64,000 nucleotides of DNA from Vreelandella olivaria (GTDB taxonomy: Bacteria; Pseudomonadota; Gammaproteobacteria; Pseudomonadales; Halomonadaceae). The DNA is taken from positions 4,898,001 to 4,962,000 of the forward strand of contig AP019416.1 of NCBI GenBank assembly GCA_004295565.1, written 5' to 3'. Of this stretch, positions 51,257 to 62,561 are shown piece after piece. A program made the position numbers and the translations under genes. The notes beneath the pieces are model-generated. The model ran no database searches and was not told the origin of the DNA. It saw only the letters and a program-made list of their open reading frames with translations. Each line of letters opens with the position of its first letter. The first letter of the stretch is position 1.

Positions 51257-51291
51257 AAGATGGCTAAGCTATGAGCCTGCTGTACTGTGTG

Positions 51292-52174
51292 TCATTCCTG
51301 AGCTTCAGCCATCATGTAATCGACAATCGCCATCACTTCTTCATCTGAAAGGTTAGGGTTGCCGCCTTTCGCTGGCATAGCGCCAATGCCGTTAATGGCA
51401 CTGGCGTAGAGCTCGTCAGCACCTTTTTCCAGGCGCGCTGCCCAAGCTTCAGAATCGCCCAACATCGGCGAACCAGCTACACCGGATGCGTGGCAAGCCA
51501 CACACCCAGAGCTTGCGTAAAGCGCTTCACCGTCCGGCCACTGCCACCGCTGGCTTCTTCAGAGGCGGCCGCGTCTTCTTCACTCGCAGCGTCGTCATTA
51601 GCAGCCATTGCTTCTTCAGTTGCCGCTTCTTCGCCTTCAGCAGCAGCGGTCTCTTCGCTAGCGGCTTCATCGGTGGCACCTTCGTCGCTAGACGCTTCAT
51701 CGTCTGCAGCAGCTTCGTCACCGCTACTCAACTCGGGCACTTCCATCACCGGCTCAACCATATAGGCAACCGCCGCTTCCACTTCCTCATCAGAAAGGTT
51801 GGGGTTACCGCCTTTGGCTGGCATGGCGCCGATACCGTTAATGGCGTGGTCTAGCAGCGTGGCGAAGCCTTGTTCAGTACGTTCAGCCCAAGCCTCTTCA
51901 TCACCACGAATAGGTGCGCCCGCAGCGCCCGATTCGTGACAAGCGCTACACACATTGCCGTAGATGCCCTCACCGTCGATATCACCGCCACTGCTGCTAT
52001 CGCTGGAGGTGCCGCTGCGGTGCCGCAGTCTTGGCCTTGTAAACAGAGTTGACCCACCGGCGCCAAACGCTCGGCAATCGCATCACGTGCGGCGTCATCT
52101 TGGGCATAAACACTGGATGTGCCCGCCATGAAGCCGAGGGCCGCCAGCCCGCTCATGATCAGCTTAGCTTTCAC
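51292..52174 (-). CDS. Di-haem cytochrome c5-like protein, frameshifted
   Basis: Exported electron carrier, ~294 aa. The signal peptide is AKLIMSGLAALGFMAG with cleavage near VYA-QD. Two c5-type domains have haem motifs CSACH and CVACH, each with the same downstream AINGIGAMPAKGGNPNLSDE. A linker of about 65 residues between them is almost only Glu, Asp, Ala and Ser. Breaks lie near 51970 and 51535. It starts with GTG at 52174, with AAGAGGTG upstream. A periplasmic respiratory role is likely. The repeated domains suggest internal duplication. Confidence 0.85.
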
Positions 52175-52373
52175 TCTCACCACCTCTTGAGTATTGTCAT
52201 AAAACGTTTTTATCAATCTCTGTCTCAACTGCTGTCTCAAACCCTATGTGCGGTAACGCCAACATTGATGATGCACCGCCGAGACGCCAAGACGTGCGTA
52301 TAGAACTAGTATACCGGCAACGTAAAGCGCAAGAAAATGCTACTAAGCGCGCTGATGTATCCAATAGTCGCGA

Positions 52374-53350
52374 TCAAGCCTTTATTTGGGCGCTTCGCCC
52401 CTCTCGCCACCCCCCTTTCCACGCTAGTAAACGCTGCTGTGCATAGCCGCTAAAACCCGCCTGCAGGTAAAGCCGTTTGGCCGGGAAATTAACCTCATCA
52501 ACGCCCAGCGCCACTTCCTGTGCACCGGCCTGTTGGGCGAGCGCCAGGGCTTTATTTAACAGCGAACGCCCTAAGCCTTTGCCACGCCATGCCGGCGTTA
52601 GGCCCATTAACATTAACTCCCAGCGGCCTAACACCGGGCGAGGCGCCAGTAGTAGCACGCCTACTACGACATTTTGAAAGCCAACGGCGTACCAGTGCTG
52701 TGGCGCCTGGGGATCCTGTTGATAAAACCCGGCTAATAACTCTTTAATTGAAAGTATGTCGCGAAGGGGGCGGCTATCCAGCGACCCCTCGCCCACTTCA
52801 GTCAACAGACTCAGTTGTTCCGCCAGAGAAAGCTCGCCAAACGGCTGCAGGGACAGCGGCAACGCTTCATTCATCGCTAACCGGCGGTGAGTGCTACCGA
52901 TTAAATACTCCAAGCAGACTAACCGCTGCATACCGTGTTTAACCAACAGCCCTTCTGTTTCGGCGGCTTCAGCAGAAAGCTCCAGATGACATAGACGAAT
53001 GTTTTGCGTTTCCACCCACTGGCGAGCCGTATCTAACAGCAAAGGTGCAGGATCTGCCGCTTTTGCGGTAGCCCTGCTTTTGGTAGCCCTACTTTTGGTA
53101 GCCATAGCTGCGCCATATTCATGGGCAGACGTTGTACCCAGATAGCGGCCGTTACCTGCCCCGCCTCAAGCGTTACCCATAGTCCTTCCCACTGCGTATC
53201 TGACTGATGGTACATAGCCTTTACGGCAGCACTCAGGGCCGTTTGCTGGGCGGGATCATGGGCAGCAGCAAGCTTTAGCAGGGCCTCGCGTCGCTTCTCT
53301 GGCGGGCAGGGCATTACGTTTAAGGTGCTTGAGGGGTACTGAGACATCAT
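52374..53350 (-). CDS. GNAT-family acetyltransferase, frameshifted
   Basis: ~325 aa with the acetyl-CoA site in the C-terminal half (MGLTPAWRGKGLGRSLLNKA, then GVDEVNFPAKRLYLQAGF). The N-terminal part (EKRREALLKLAAAHDPAQQT, EGLWVTLEAGQVTAAIWVQR) may be a second, degenerate GNAT fold. The break near 53100 coincides with 15-bp tandem repeats. The substrate is unknown. It stands alone, with no partner gene. Confidence 0.75.
53067..53103. repeat. 15-bp tandem repeats inside the GNAT gene
   Basis: GGTAGCCCTGCTTTT and GGTAGCCCTACTTTT followed by GGTAGCC. Because the unit is a multiple of three it adds five residues per copy (KSRAT or LPKxG depending on frame). It sits exactly where the gene changes frame. 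Confidence 0.55.
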
Positions 53351-53520
53351 GGTTGATCAATCAAGTGCAGAAGCTCCGAAGGAGTCATAAAGCGTGCTAC
53401 GTTATTAGCCTACAATTTATAACCTCATCCTGACGGCCTAAGCCTTTGCGCGCCACCCTTATCACTGCTTATTTCAAGATTTAATGGTGGCGATTGATTT
53501 GAAGGAGTAACCCACCCGCC

Positions 53521-54201
53521 ATGCGTATATTGTTGGTAGAAGACGATCCAAGCTTAGCCTCGGGTATTCGCTTGGCCTTAAAGCCCGAGCACTTCACCGT
53601 GGATCACCTTAGTGATGGCATTACTGCCCTGGCCGCATTAAAGGAGGGCGAACCCTTTGATGTGGTTATTCTCGACCTGGGGCTGCCGCGCATGGATGGT
53701 ATGCAGGTACTGGAAGCCGTTCGACGGCAGGGCAATCGCGTCCCCATTTTAGTGTTAACCGCCCGGGATGCCGTCGATGAACGTATCGCAGGGTTAGATG
53801 CGGGTGCCGATGACTATTTAACCAAACCGTTTGAAGTCGCTGAATTAAAAGCACGCCTACGCGCCCTGTTGCGCCGTAGCAGCGACCAGGTAAACAGTGC
53901 TTTGGAGTGCCGAGGTATTCGCCTTGATCCTTTGACCATGCAGGTTAGTTACCAGGGGAAACTCGTGGCGTTATCGCGCCGTGAGCTCACCTTACTGCAA
54001 GAGTTTATGAGCCACCCGGGACGCGTATTCACCCGCGATACGCTAACGCGCCTGGTTTATGGCTGGGATGAGGACGTAGAAAGCAACGCCATTGAAGTCC
54101 ATGTGCACCACCTTAGACGCAAATTCTTTCCTCACCTGATTCGCACGCTGCGCGGTATCGGTTACGTGATGGATAAAGCGGATCAGGATGAGCACTCATG
54201 A
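53521..54201 (+). CDS. OmpR-family response regulator (QseB/PmrA type)
   Basis: 226 aa, intact. Receiver domain: acidic pocket VEDD at residues 7-10, phospho-acceptor Asp ~51 in VVILDLGLPRMDG, and Lys in DDYLTKPFEVAEL. The C-terminal winged helix has LSRRELTLLQEFMSHPGRVF and NAIEVHVHHLRRKF. Its stop overlaps the sensor kinase start by four bases. The position and sequence type match QseB/PmrA systems that sense envelope or metal stress; the signal here is unknown. Confidence 0.92.
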   Translation: MRILLVEDDPSLASGIRLALKPEHFTVDHLSDGITALAALKEGEPFDVVILDLGLPRMDGMQVLEAVRRQGNRVPILVLTARDAVDERIAGLDAGADDYLTKPFEVAELKARLRALLRRSSDQVNSALECRGIRLDPLTMQVSYQGKLVALSRRELTLLQEFMSHPGRVFTRDTLTRLVYGWDEDVESNAIEVHVHHLRRKFFPHLIRTLRGIGYVMDKADQDEHS

Positions 54202-55583
54202 GCTCCATTCGCCAACGCACCCTGGGGCTGGCGCTGCTGGTATTTGGCATTAGCATGCTGGTGATTGGTTTTATCAGTTATCGCTATGCTGCCCATGAAA
54301 TTGAAGCACTGTACGACGCCAGCCTTGAGCAGGACGCACGCCTATTAGAAGGCCTGCTGCAAGCTCCCCTACCGGAGGAGGCGCGCGATGGGCTGCTCAA
54401 CAGTCTAGAAAATGCCTTAGGGAATGCGGCGAGATCCAATCGCCGCCTTGCAGGACACCGGACGGACAGCCAAATGGGCTTTCAGCTATGGGAAGCGAGC
54501 CGCCTCTTGGTGCGCTCAGCCAATGCCCCCGAGTCGCCGCTGGCGAACCTCCCCGCTGGCTTCAATAGTCAGTCTATTGATGAGGTCGAATGGCGCATTT
54601 ATGTGCTTGATGTCAGTCACTCCACCCAGCGAATTGTCGTTAGCGAGCGAGAAGACGTACGCGGCGAACTGATCAGGGCGGTAGCGCTACGTACCCTTTG
54701 CCCGACCTAATTGGCCTGCCGCTCCTCACGGCCCTGCTTTGGTGGTCGATTGGCTGGGGCTTGGCACCGCTATCACGCATGGCTGAGCAGATTCGCAGTC
54801 GTGATCCGCACAATTTGCAGCCTTTGACGCTTAGCCCTCTGCCCCAAGAGTTAGACACTATTGCCGGGGCGCTCAACCGTTTGTTAGAACGAATTCGCAG
54901 AATGCGCGTACGTGAAAAGCGTTTTATTGCCGATGCCGCCCATGAATTACGCACGCCCTTAGCAGTACTGGATCTACACGCTCAAAATGCCCTGACTGCG
55001 GATAACCTTGAAGATCGTCAGGAAGCACTCAATCACCTGCGCGGTGGCGTCGCACGGGCCACGCGTTTGGTTACCCAGCTTTTAACGCTGGCTCGCCTGG
55101 AGCCTGAAGAGGAGTCGCAGCCTGAATACCGCACCAGCCATCTGCTGAGTGAAGTGCGTGAGACCCTGGCCAAGCTTTTCGCCCCTGGCCGCTGAGCGCG
55201 AACAGCAACTGCTGCTAAATGCGGATGAACAGGCGGACTGGTCGATGTTAGAAGAACCAGGCGCCATTGAAACGCTGGTGCAGAATTTGGTAGGTAATGC
55301 CATCCAGCACTCGCCCAGACAAGGTACTATCAGCGTCACGCTATCAACGACGCCACACGGTTTTCAATTATTAGTCGACGATCAAGGCCCCGGCATACCC
55401 AGCAATGAACGCAAAAAAGTGGTTGAGCGCTTCCAGCGCGCGGGTTCCAGCGCTGGCTCAGGGTTAGGGCTTTCCATCGTTGAGCGATTGGTGGCACGTC
55501 ACGGCGGCACCCTTCAGCTTGACGACGCACCTAGTCGAGGCTTGCGCGTACGAATTTACCTCCAGCGCCCAAAAGAGGACTAA
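54198..55583 (+). CDS. Sensor histidine kinase (QseC type), frameshifted
   Basis: ~462 aa membrane kinase. TM1 is LALLVFGISMLVIGFI, then a ~130-residue periplasmic sensor, TM2 near LIGLPLLTALLWW, a HAMP-like region, and the phospho-acceptor His in ADAAHELRTPLAVLDLHAQN. ATPase motifs: N box LVQNLVGNAIQHSP, G1 DDQGPGIP and G2 GSGLGLSIVERLVARHGG. Breaks lie near 54700 and 55185. It forms a two-gene operon with the regulator. Confidence 0.88.
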
Positions 55584-55715
55584 CACTTTCTTTGTCTACT
55601 CAGGGGTAGTTTACGCCTCCCTTAAGGTTGCGATAAGAATTGCATGCAACTGTGGAGATGCACGGTGAGCCAGATACCCACGGCTCCCCCTTTTCTCCAT
55701 ATGGAGGTTCCCCTG

Positions 55716-56315
55716 ATGAACCAAGTTACCTTTTCACCGAAACCCTTAATTCAACTCGGTTCAGCGCCGCTACTCGCCAAACCTGCGGCGCGTCGGCTAC
55801 AGCCTACTAGCCCAGCCATGACCGTGCTGACCGACTTTTCCCAAGTCATGCCTCAATCCGTCGATGCCGATACCCCCATCGACGAAGCACACCTGAAGAT
55901 GCGTTATAGCGGCGTAAGACTGCTGTTCGTGATGGATCATCAAGCGCACTGTATCGGTATTATTACCTCGAAAGAAGTGATCGGTACTCGGCGTATCAAC
56001 ATCGCCATGCAGCAGCGTAACCTCACCCACGATGAGGTGACTGCCGAAATGATCATGACGCCGTGGCATAAGCTTAGCGCCATGCCCATCGCCCAGTTGG
56101 CCTCGCTCACCATTGAGGATCTAGTACTGTCGATGGAAGCGGTCACCGATCAGCACCTGTTAATCACTGAGCAAAATGATCACCACGAACTAAGAATTCG
56201 CGGCATTATTTCAGCAAGCGATATCCAAAATGCGGTGGGTAAAGAGATTAACCCAGTGCCTATGGCGAAAAGTTTCGCCGACATTTGCCAAGTCATTACC
56301 GGCCACGACCTCTAA
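55716..56315 (+). CDS. CBS-domain protein
   Basis: 199 aa, intact. It has a CBS pair: DFSQVMPQSVDADTPIDEAH and VRLLFVMDHQAHCIGIITSK in the first, MIMTPWHKLSAMPIAQLASL and LRIRGIISASDIQNAVGKE in the second. No catalytic domain is attached. CBS pairs bind adenine nucleotides, so a sensing role is plausible. The ATG at 55716 is chosen because GGAGG lies eight bases upstream. Confidence 0.85.
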   Translation: MNQVTFSPKPLIQLGSAPLLAKPAARRLQPTSPAMTVLTDFSQVMPQSVDADTPIDEAHLKMRYSGVRLLFVMDHQAHCIGIITSKEVIGTRRINIAMQQRNLTHDEVTAEMIMTPWHKLSAMPIAQLASLTIEDLVLSMEAVTDQHLLITEQNDHHELRIRGIISASDIQNAVGKEINPVPMAKSFADICQVITGHDL

Positions 56316-56360
56316 CGTCTCACCGCTAACGGTTTTTAAATCCTGAATCCATAAAATGCC

Positions 56361-56394
56361 AACGCCCTTCACCGATTTCTCGGTGAAGGGCGTT
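56361..56394. terminator. Bidirectional terminator between the CBS gene and nhaD
   Basis: AACGCCCTTCACCGA (56361-56375), a 4-base loop and TCGGTGAAGGGCGTT (56380-56394), a perfect 15-bp stem between convergent genes. Confidence 0.8.
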
Positions 56395-56434
56395 TAAGGT
56401 GTTAACGCACCACTATTTCTTGGAAACAGATCGC

Positions 56435-57898
56435 CTAGAACAAAGCAGCATTGATCCAAAGATGTGCGGCAATGCTAGCGACATAGCCCAATAATATGGC
56501 GGGTACCCAGCGAAGGTGAACGGCAAAGGTATAAATGCCGCGCGCCTGGCCCATAAGGGCAACACCTGCAGCAGAGCCCATGGAGAGTAAACTACCCCCA
56601 CGCCTGCGGTTAACGTTATTAGCAGCCAGTTACCCTCGCTCATATCCGGGGCCATGGAGAGTACTGCGAACATCACCGGGATGTTGTCCACCACTGCCGA
56701 GATAAGCCCCAGCACCACGTTGGCCCACACTGGGTTCCAACTACCGTAGAGCGTTTCGGAGAGCAGGCTGAGGTAGCCCATAAAACCCAGGCCACCGACG
56801 CACATAACAACCCCGTAGAAGAACAGCAGCGTATCCCACTCGGAACGGGCGATACGGCTGAAAATATCGAAGGGTACCACGCTACCCAACTGCTCCAGCT
56901 TCTTCCAATCGCCCCGGCGAGTAGCGCTCCCGCTTGCGCTCAAGGGAGCGTGGCAGGCTGCGGCGCAGGTAGTAGCCAAAGAACTGCAGCAGGCCTAAAC
57001 CAAACATCATGCCCATGGCAGGCGGTAGGTAGAGCACTGAGTGGCAGAGTACCGAGATGGCCACAGTAATCAAAAACAGCACGATAATGCGCCGCGCACC
57101 CCGCTTGAGCCAAACATTCTCTTTTAGCGAGGCTGGCTGACGGTTAACGATAAAGAAGTTCATGATCACCGCAGGCACCATGAAATTAACTATCGCGGGA
57201 ATCAACAGCGCGAAGAAACCTTCAAACGGCACTTGTCCCGCCTGCCATACCATCAGCGTGGTGATATCACCAAACGGGCTAAAGGCGCCCCCTGCGTTGG
57301 AAGCCACCACGACGTTGACACAGCAAAGGCCAATGAACTTATTATCACCCTCAGCCACTTTGAGCACTACAGCGCACATCAGCATGGCAGTGGTCATATT
57401 GTTGGCAATCGCTGAAATACCGAATGCCATGACACCGGTAATCCAGAACAGAGTGCGATAGCTAAAGCCTTTGCGCACTAGCCAAGAACGTAGCGCATCA
57501 AATACCCGGCGCTCTTCCATGGCGTTGATATAGGTCATCGCCACCAGCAAAAACAGCAGCAGTTCGGCGTACTCAAGCAGCGTTTCGCGAAAGGCGGTTT
57601 CCGCCTCTTCCGGCATCCCCGCTTGTACATAAACCCAGGCCACTAGCGCCCAGATAAGCCCCGCCGCCACCAGCACCGGCTTAGACTTACGCATATGCAG
57701 TAGCTCTTCACTCATCACCAACGCATAGGCGAGCACGAAGATCACGACAGAAGAGATACCGGCAAGCGAAAGAGTAAGATCAAGAGGCCCGGCGGCGGCA
57801 TAAGAGAGAGAAGGAAAGACAAAAAGCGTGCAGGCGAGCAACAACCAAGCGACCCGGCTAGCATAATGCCGGGTTACGAGGACGTTTGGTGGTTTCAT
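56435..57898 (-). CDS. nhaD: Na+/H+ antiporter NhaD, frameshifted
   Basis: Inner-membrane sodium/proton antiporter of the ion transporter superfamily, typical of marine and halophilic proteobacteria. ~488 aa. ISAIANNMTTAMLMCAVVLK, NAGGAFSPFGDITTLMVW and SAVVDNIPVMFAVLS are the conserved half-helix motifs. Breaks near 56925 (GGGG for GGGGG) and 56598 are single-base. The latter restores GVGGSLLSMGSAAGVALMGQ and a C-terminus ending LWINAALF. Start ATG at 57898. It is likely central to salt tolerance. Confidence 0.9.
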
Positions 57899-57975
57899 GG
57901 CAGTGTTATCCAATCAGGAGGGAGAAAGACCGCCACGATAATAAGCACCCTAAACACATGCTGCAACGCAACGGT

Positions 57976-58002
57976 TGCGCATAAGATGCGACGTATTGCC
58001 GC
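57976..58002 (-). terminator. Weak hairpin downstream of glmS
   Basis: GATGCG and CGCATC arms separated by about nine bases, located ~55 bp after the glmS stop on the minus strand. The stem is short, so confidence is low. Confidence 0.35.
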
Positions 58003-58055
58003 ATCCTGTAAAGCGTTTTTATTGGCTTAACTCAATATAAAGTCTGACGCCTAAA

Positions 58056-59878
58056 TCACTCTACCGTCACACTCTTGGCCAGGTTACGAGGCTGGTCTAC
58101 ATCAGTACCTTTGAGCACGGCCACGTGGTAACTCAAGAGCTGTAGCGGCAAAGTATACAGCAGCGGCGCAAGCGCTTCGTGAACATGCGGCAGGGTCATT
58201 ACGCGAATATCTTCCTGAGTATCGATATCCACGCTCTCATCGGCAAATACAAATAGCTGGCCCCCGCGGGCACGGACTTCCTGAAGGTTGGATTTTAGCT
58301 TTTCAAGCAAGTCATCGTTGGGGCGACCGAGATCACCGGCATTTCACTGTCCACCAACGCCAGCGGGCCATGCTTTAACTCCCCGGCGGGATACGCCTCG
58401 GCATGAATATAGGAGATCTCTTTGAGCTTTAACGCCCCTTCAAGGGCAATCGGGTAGTGAGCCCCGCGTCCCAGAAACAGGGCGTGCTGTTTTTCCGCAA
58501 ACGCCTGGGAAAGCGCTTCGATTTTGCTATCCAGCGCCAGCACCTGCTGACACACTTCGGGCAGCGTGCGCAGTGCCGCGATAATATCCGGGTATTCGGC
58601 CTGATCTTTAGCTTTACTGACCGAAAGCGTCAGCAGCATTAGCGCTATCAGCTGAGTGGTAAAGGCTTTAGTGGAGGCCACGCCAATTTCAGGGCCTGCC
58701 CGGGTCATTAGGGTAATGTCAGACTCACGCACCAGCGAACTACCGGGCACGTTACAGATCGCCAGCGAGCCGATGTAGTCAAGGGTTTTAGCAAAGCGCA
58801 GCGCGGCCAGCGTATCGGCAGTTTCGCCGGACTGGAGAGAGTGACAAACAGCGTGCCCTCAGGCACCACTGGGTGGCGGTAGCGATACTCGGAGGCCACT
58901 TCGACCTGCACCGGCACCCCCGCGTAGCGCTCCAACCAGTAACGCGCCACCAGCCCCGCATGGTAGCTGGTGCCACAGGCAATGATATGCACGTGGCGAG
59001 TGCGCTGGAAAAGCGCCAACGCATCCGGGCCAAAGCTCTCGACTAGCACGCTTTGAGCACTCAGCCGCCCCTCTAATGCCGCCTCAAGCACCGCGGGCTG
59101 CTCGAAAATCTCCTTGAGCATATAGTGGCGGTACTCGCCCTTACTGGCCGCGCCGTCGCCGTGCTCAAAGGTATGGATAGGACGCTCGACGTCGTTACCG
59201 TGGCGATCCACGATGCGAATGGCCCCCTGGTCGCGAAGCTCGACCAGATCCCCCTCTTCAAGGTAAATAAAGCGATCCGTCACCGGCAGCAACGCCAGCG
59301 GGTCAGAGGCTAAAAGGCCTCATTAATGCCCACACCGACCACCAGCGGGCTACCCTGGCGCGCGCCAACCACCACGCCCGGCTGTTGAGCACACATCACC
59401 CCTAGCGCGTAGGCGCCGCCTAAGCGGTTAACGATCTGCTGAGTAGCATCAAACAGCGTTAGGCCGTCAGCCAGCTTCTCGCAGAGTAAGTGGGCAATTA
59501 CTTCGGTATCCGTTTCAGAGCTAAAACATAGCCGCTACGCTGCAAGCCTTCTTTTATCGACTCGTAGTTCTCAATAATACCGTTGTGTACCACGGCAACC
59601 TGATCACTGCTGTGATGCGGATGTGCATTGGCTTCAGAGGGTTTACCGTGGGTGGCCCAGCGGGTGTGGGCAATGCCCGAAAAACCCGGTAGTGAGGCAG
59701 TATCCAACCGTGCAGCAAGCGCCGCCACTTTACCAAGCGCACGATGACGGGTTAATACCCCCTCACTCAGCACCGTCATACCCGCCGAATCGTAGCCGCG
59801 ATACTCCAGGCGTTTTAGTCCTTCTAATAGAATTTCTTGGACGTTGCGCTGGGCAACGGCGGCCACAATGCCACACAT
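58056..59878 (-). CDS. glmS: Glucosamine-6-phosphate synthase, frameshifted
   Basis: Makes glucosamine-6-phosphate from fructose-6-phosphate and glutamine, the first step of cell-wall hexosamine supply. ~609 aa in five frame segments. Cys1 nucleophile in [13 protein letters not shown] (N-terminal glutaminase), [10 protein letters not shown]-type [13 protein letters not shown] and [21 protein letters not shown] domains: [31 protein letters not shown] and [20 protein letters not shown]-terminus [15 protein letters not shown]. Breaks lie near 59515, 59312, 58838 and 58320. AGGAG lies upstream of the ATG at 59878. No glmS ribozyme is expected or seen. Confidence 0.94.
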
Positions 59879-59997
59879 AACGACTCTCCTGAGTTTATTC
59901 AAACCTATAAAACGCCTAAAACGGTATTACCCTGGCGGTGAGATAGGAATACGGCTTTTAATGATTCTTAGCACCATCTTTAGGGCTATATTTAAAG

Positions 59998-61365
59998 CTA
60001 TGGCTCTATGCGTTTGCTGGGGCGCAGCCAGTCAATTTTTTCTAACTGGCGGCCACGGGTGACGGCCAAGGCGTAGTCGGTGACATCTTTGGCAATCGTG
60101 GATCCCGCGCCAATGGTGGCACCTTTGCCTACTGTAACGGGTGCTACCAATGCAGAATTAGAGCCAATAAAGGCATTATCCCCAATCTCAGTGCGGTGTT
60201 TATTGGCACCGTCGTAGTTGCAGGTAATGGTGCCTGCTCCCACATTCACGTCACGTCCTAAGCGAGCATCACCAACGTAGCTTAGGTGATTGATTTTGCT
60301 ACCTTCCCTACATCGGCGTTTTTGGTTTCAACAAAATTGCCGACCTTGGCTTTACCGCCATGCGCGTACCAGGGCGTAGCCGCGCAAAGGGGCCGATCTG
60401 GTTTAGGCCCGCTGCCACGGTGCCGTCTATCACGCTATGGGTATCTATCACGCTTTGCGCACCAATGGTGCTGTTTTTAATCACGCAGTAAGGGCCAACC
60501 CGCACGCCTTCACCTAGCTCAACCTCGCCTTCAAACACACAGCCCACGTCGATAAACACATCGTGGCCACAGGTCAGGCGCCCACGCACATCGAGTCGTT
60601 CAGGGTCGGCAAGAGCCACCCCTTGCGCCATTAACTTATCGGCCAGTTGGCGTTGATAAACACGCTCCAGGCGGGCCATTTGTGCCCTATTGTTAACCCC
60701 TTCCACTTCAACGGCAGAGACCGGCTGGGCGGTGCATACCTTGATGCCTTCCGCTGCGGCCAAGGCAATCACATCGGTCAGGTAGTACTCACCCTGGGCA
60801 TTTTCTGCTGAGAGTTGCGGTAACCAGCGTTTAAGCTGGGCGCTGGTCATGGCCATAATGCCGGTATTGCATTCGGTAATGGCAAGCTCGGCGCTGCTGG
60901 CATCTTTTGCTCAACAATCGCTACGGCATCGCCTGCGTCGTCGCGCACAATTCGTCCATAGCCGGTAGGGTCAGCTAGCGTTACCGTCAACAGCCCCATG
61001 TGCTGTTCATCCACATAGGCCAACAGCTCGCTCAGAGATTCCCGCTGCAGCAAGGGGACATCGCCGTAAAGGATTAATACTTTGCCGCTACCCAACTGCT
61101 CAAGTGCTTGGGCCACCGCGTGCCCGGTGCCCTTCTGTTCGGCCTGCACGGCAAACTGCACGGTATTTTTCTGCCAGCGCTTCGCGCAGTTGGTCAGCGC
61201 CATGACCAATCACGACATGGGTGCGATCCGGCTGCAACCCTAAAGCGGTATCCAGCACGTGCTGAACCATGGGCTTGCCCGCCAAGGGGTGGAGCACTTT
61301 AGAATTTGCGAATGCATCCGCGTGCCTTTTCCCGCGGCGAGAATGACGATATCCAGTTCTTGCAT
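59998..61365 (-). CDS. glmU: GlmU bifunctional acetyltransferase/uridylyltransferase, frameshifted
   Basis: Acetylates glucosamine-1-phosphate and couples it to UTP to give UDP-GlcNAc. ~456 aa. The N-terminal nucleotidyltransferase has [27 protein letters not shown] and [11 protein letters not shown]. The left-handed beta-helix has hexapeptide repeats through [20 protein letters not shown] and [20 protein letters not shown]. Breaks lie near 61300, 61165, 60905 and 60355-60300. The ATG at 61365 follows the apbE stop by one base (TAACATG). It lies 119 bp upstream of glmS on the same strand, matching their shared pathway. Confidence 0.93.
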
Positions 61366-61366
61366 G

Positions 61367-62515
61367 TTATTCACCTGTTACCGGTTGGTCGTCGGGGCTG
61401 GTGGCTGTTAAGGGAGCAACTGAAAATTGCTCAATGCCCAGCTCATCGACCAATGTTTCACCGAAGTAGTTACCAAATTCAGGACTGGCAATACTGCGCC
61501 ACTGCTCGCCATCGCGCACCAGCAGGAGGACTTTGAGATTGTTCTCAACGGCAAGTTGCATCGCCTCCTGTTCGCCAACCACTAATAGCGCTGTCGCCCA
61601 GGCATCCGCCCAGGCATTGGAGGGGTGAAAAACCGACACCGAGGCAAGCTGATGGGTCACTGGCCGGCCCGTACGCGGATCAATAGTGTGCGAGAAACGC
61701 TGGCCGTTGACTTCAAAATAGTTGCGGTAATCACCCGAGGTGGCCACTGACATGCTGTCTAGTGGAATAATATGTTGGGCTCGCTGCTGGCCATCTTCGG
61801 GTACCTCAATGCCAATTCGCCAAGGTGTCTGTTCATCCTCATCGCGAACTCCGCGGGCAATCAGTTCACCGCCAATATTGACTAAGTAGTGCTCTATGCC
61901 CTGCTGATTCAGGTAAGCGGCTACCCGGTCAGTAGCATGGCCTTTCGCGACGCCAGACAGGTCGACAAACACATCGCGGGTACGCCGTGCCTGCATATTT
62001 TGTGTATCGACCTCCACCGCATCAAACCCTACCTGGGCAAGTCGCTCAGCCAGGATATCATCAGCGGGCACCTCTTCAGGCCTTGCGCCAGGGCCAAAGC
62101 TCCACAGATTAACCAGGTCACCTACAGTAATATCAAAAGCGCCGTGGCTGGCTTCAGCGACGGATTGACTAATCGCCAACACCTCAATGAGCTCATTGGA
62201 GAGCGGCTGCCACTCCTCTAACGGGGCCTCGTTAAACGCGATCAGTTCAGCGTCATCACGGTAAGTGGACATCGCCTGGTCAACGCTCTCCAGCTCTGCT
62301 TTGAAGCCCTCTTCCAGCGCAAGAGATTCGCCCTGTGTGAGCGGATCCATAATGGTCACCTGATAGAAGGTGCCAAAAATATTGCCCTCAAAGCGTACCG
62401 GTGGTTCCAACGGACGATCGCTCTCTGAGCAGCCGGTCACGCTGATCACTAAGCCCAACAGAAGGCCCATCACGGTCACTGCACGTCGCCACCTTGTACT
62501 GCGTTCAACAGCCAA
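61367..62515 (-). CDS. apbE: FAD:protein FMN transferase (ApbE-like lipoprotein)
   Basis: Periplasmic flavinyltransferase that attaches FMN to threonine of Nqr/Rnf-type subunits. ~382 aa. Lipobox VISVTGCSES near residue 29, then FEGNIFGTFYQVTIMD, DITVGDLVNLWSFGPGARP, VDLSGVAKGHATDRVAAYL and HTIDPRTGRPVTHQLAS, all typical. The frame opens with TTG at 62515. An ATG at 62535 in another frame (MKKLNRNWLLNAVQ) would make a better lipoprotein start if one base is missing near 62480. No Nqr genes are nearby. Confidence 0.86.
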   Translation of the reverse strand: MAVERSTRWRRAVTVMGLLLGLVISVTGCSESDRPLEPPVRFEGNIFGTFYQVTIMDPLTQGESLALEEGFKAELESVDQAMSTYRDDAELIAFNEAPLEEWQPLSNELIEVLAISQSVAEASHGAFDITVGDLVNLWSFGPGARPEEVPADDILAERLAQVGFDAVEVDTQNMQARRTRDVFVDLSGVAKGHATDRVAAYLNQQGIEHYLVNIGGELIARGVRDEDEQTPWRIGIEVPEDGQQRAQHIIPLDSMSVATSGDYRNYFEVNGQRFSHTIDPRTGRPVTHQLASVSVFHPSNAWADAWATALLVVGEQEAMQLAVENNLKVLLLVRDGEQWRSIASPEFGNYFGETLVDELGIEQFSVAPLTATSPDDQPVTGE

Positions 62516-62561
62516 TTTCTGTTTAATTTTTTCATCGTTGCATTGCCTAAAAATGAAGCCC

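Noticed and set aside
51223-51260. TGTGGATAA resembles a DnaA box, suggesting an origin
   Set aside because: There is a single box, part of a hairpin with a U-tract that serves as the cytochrome terminator. No dnaA, dnaN or AT-rich unwinding region is nearby.
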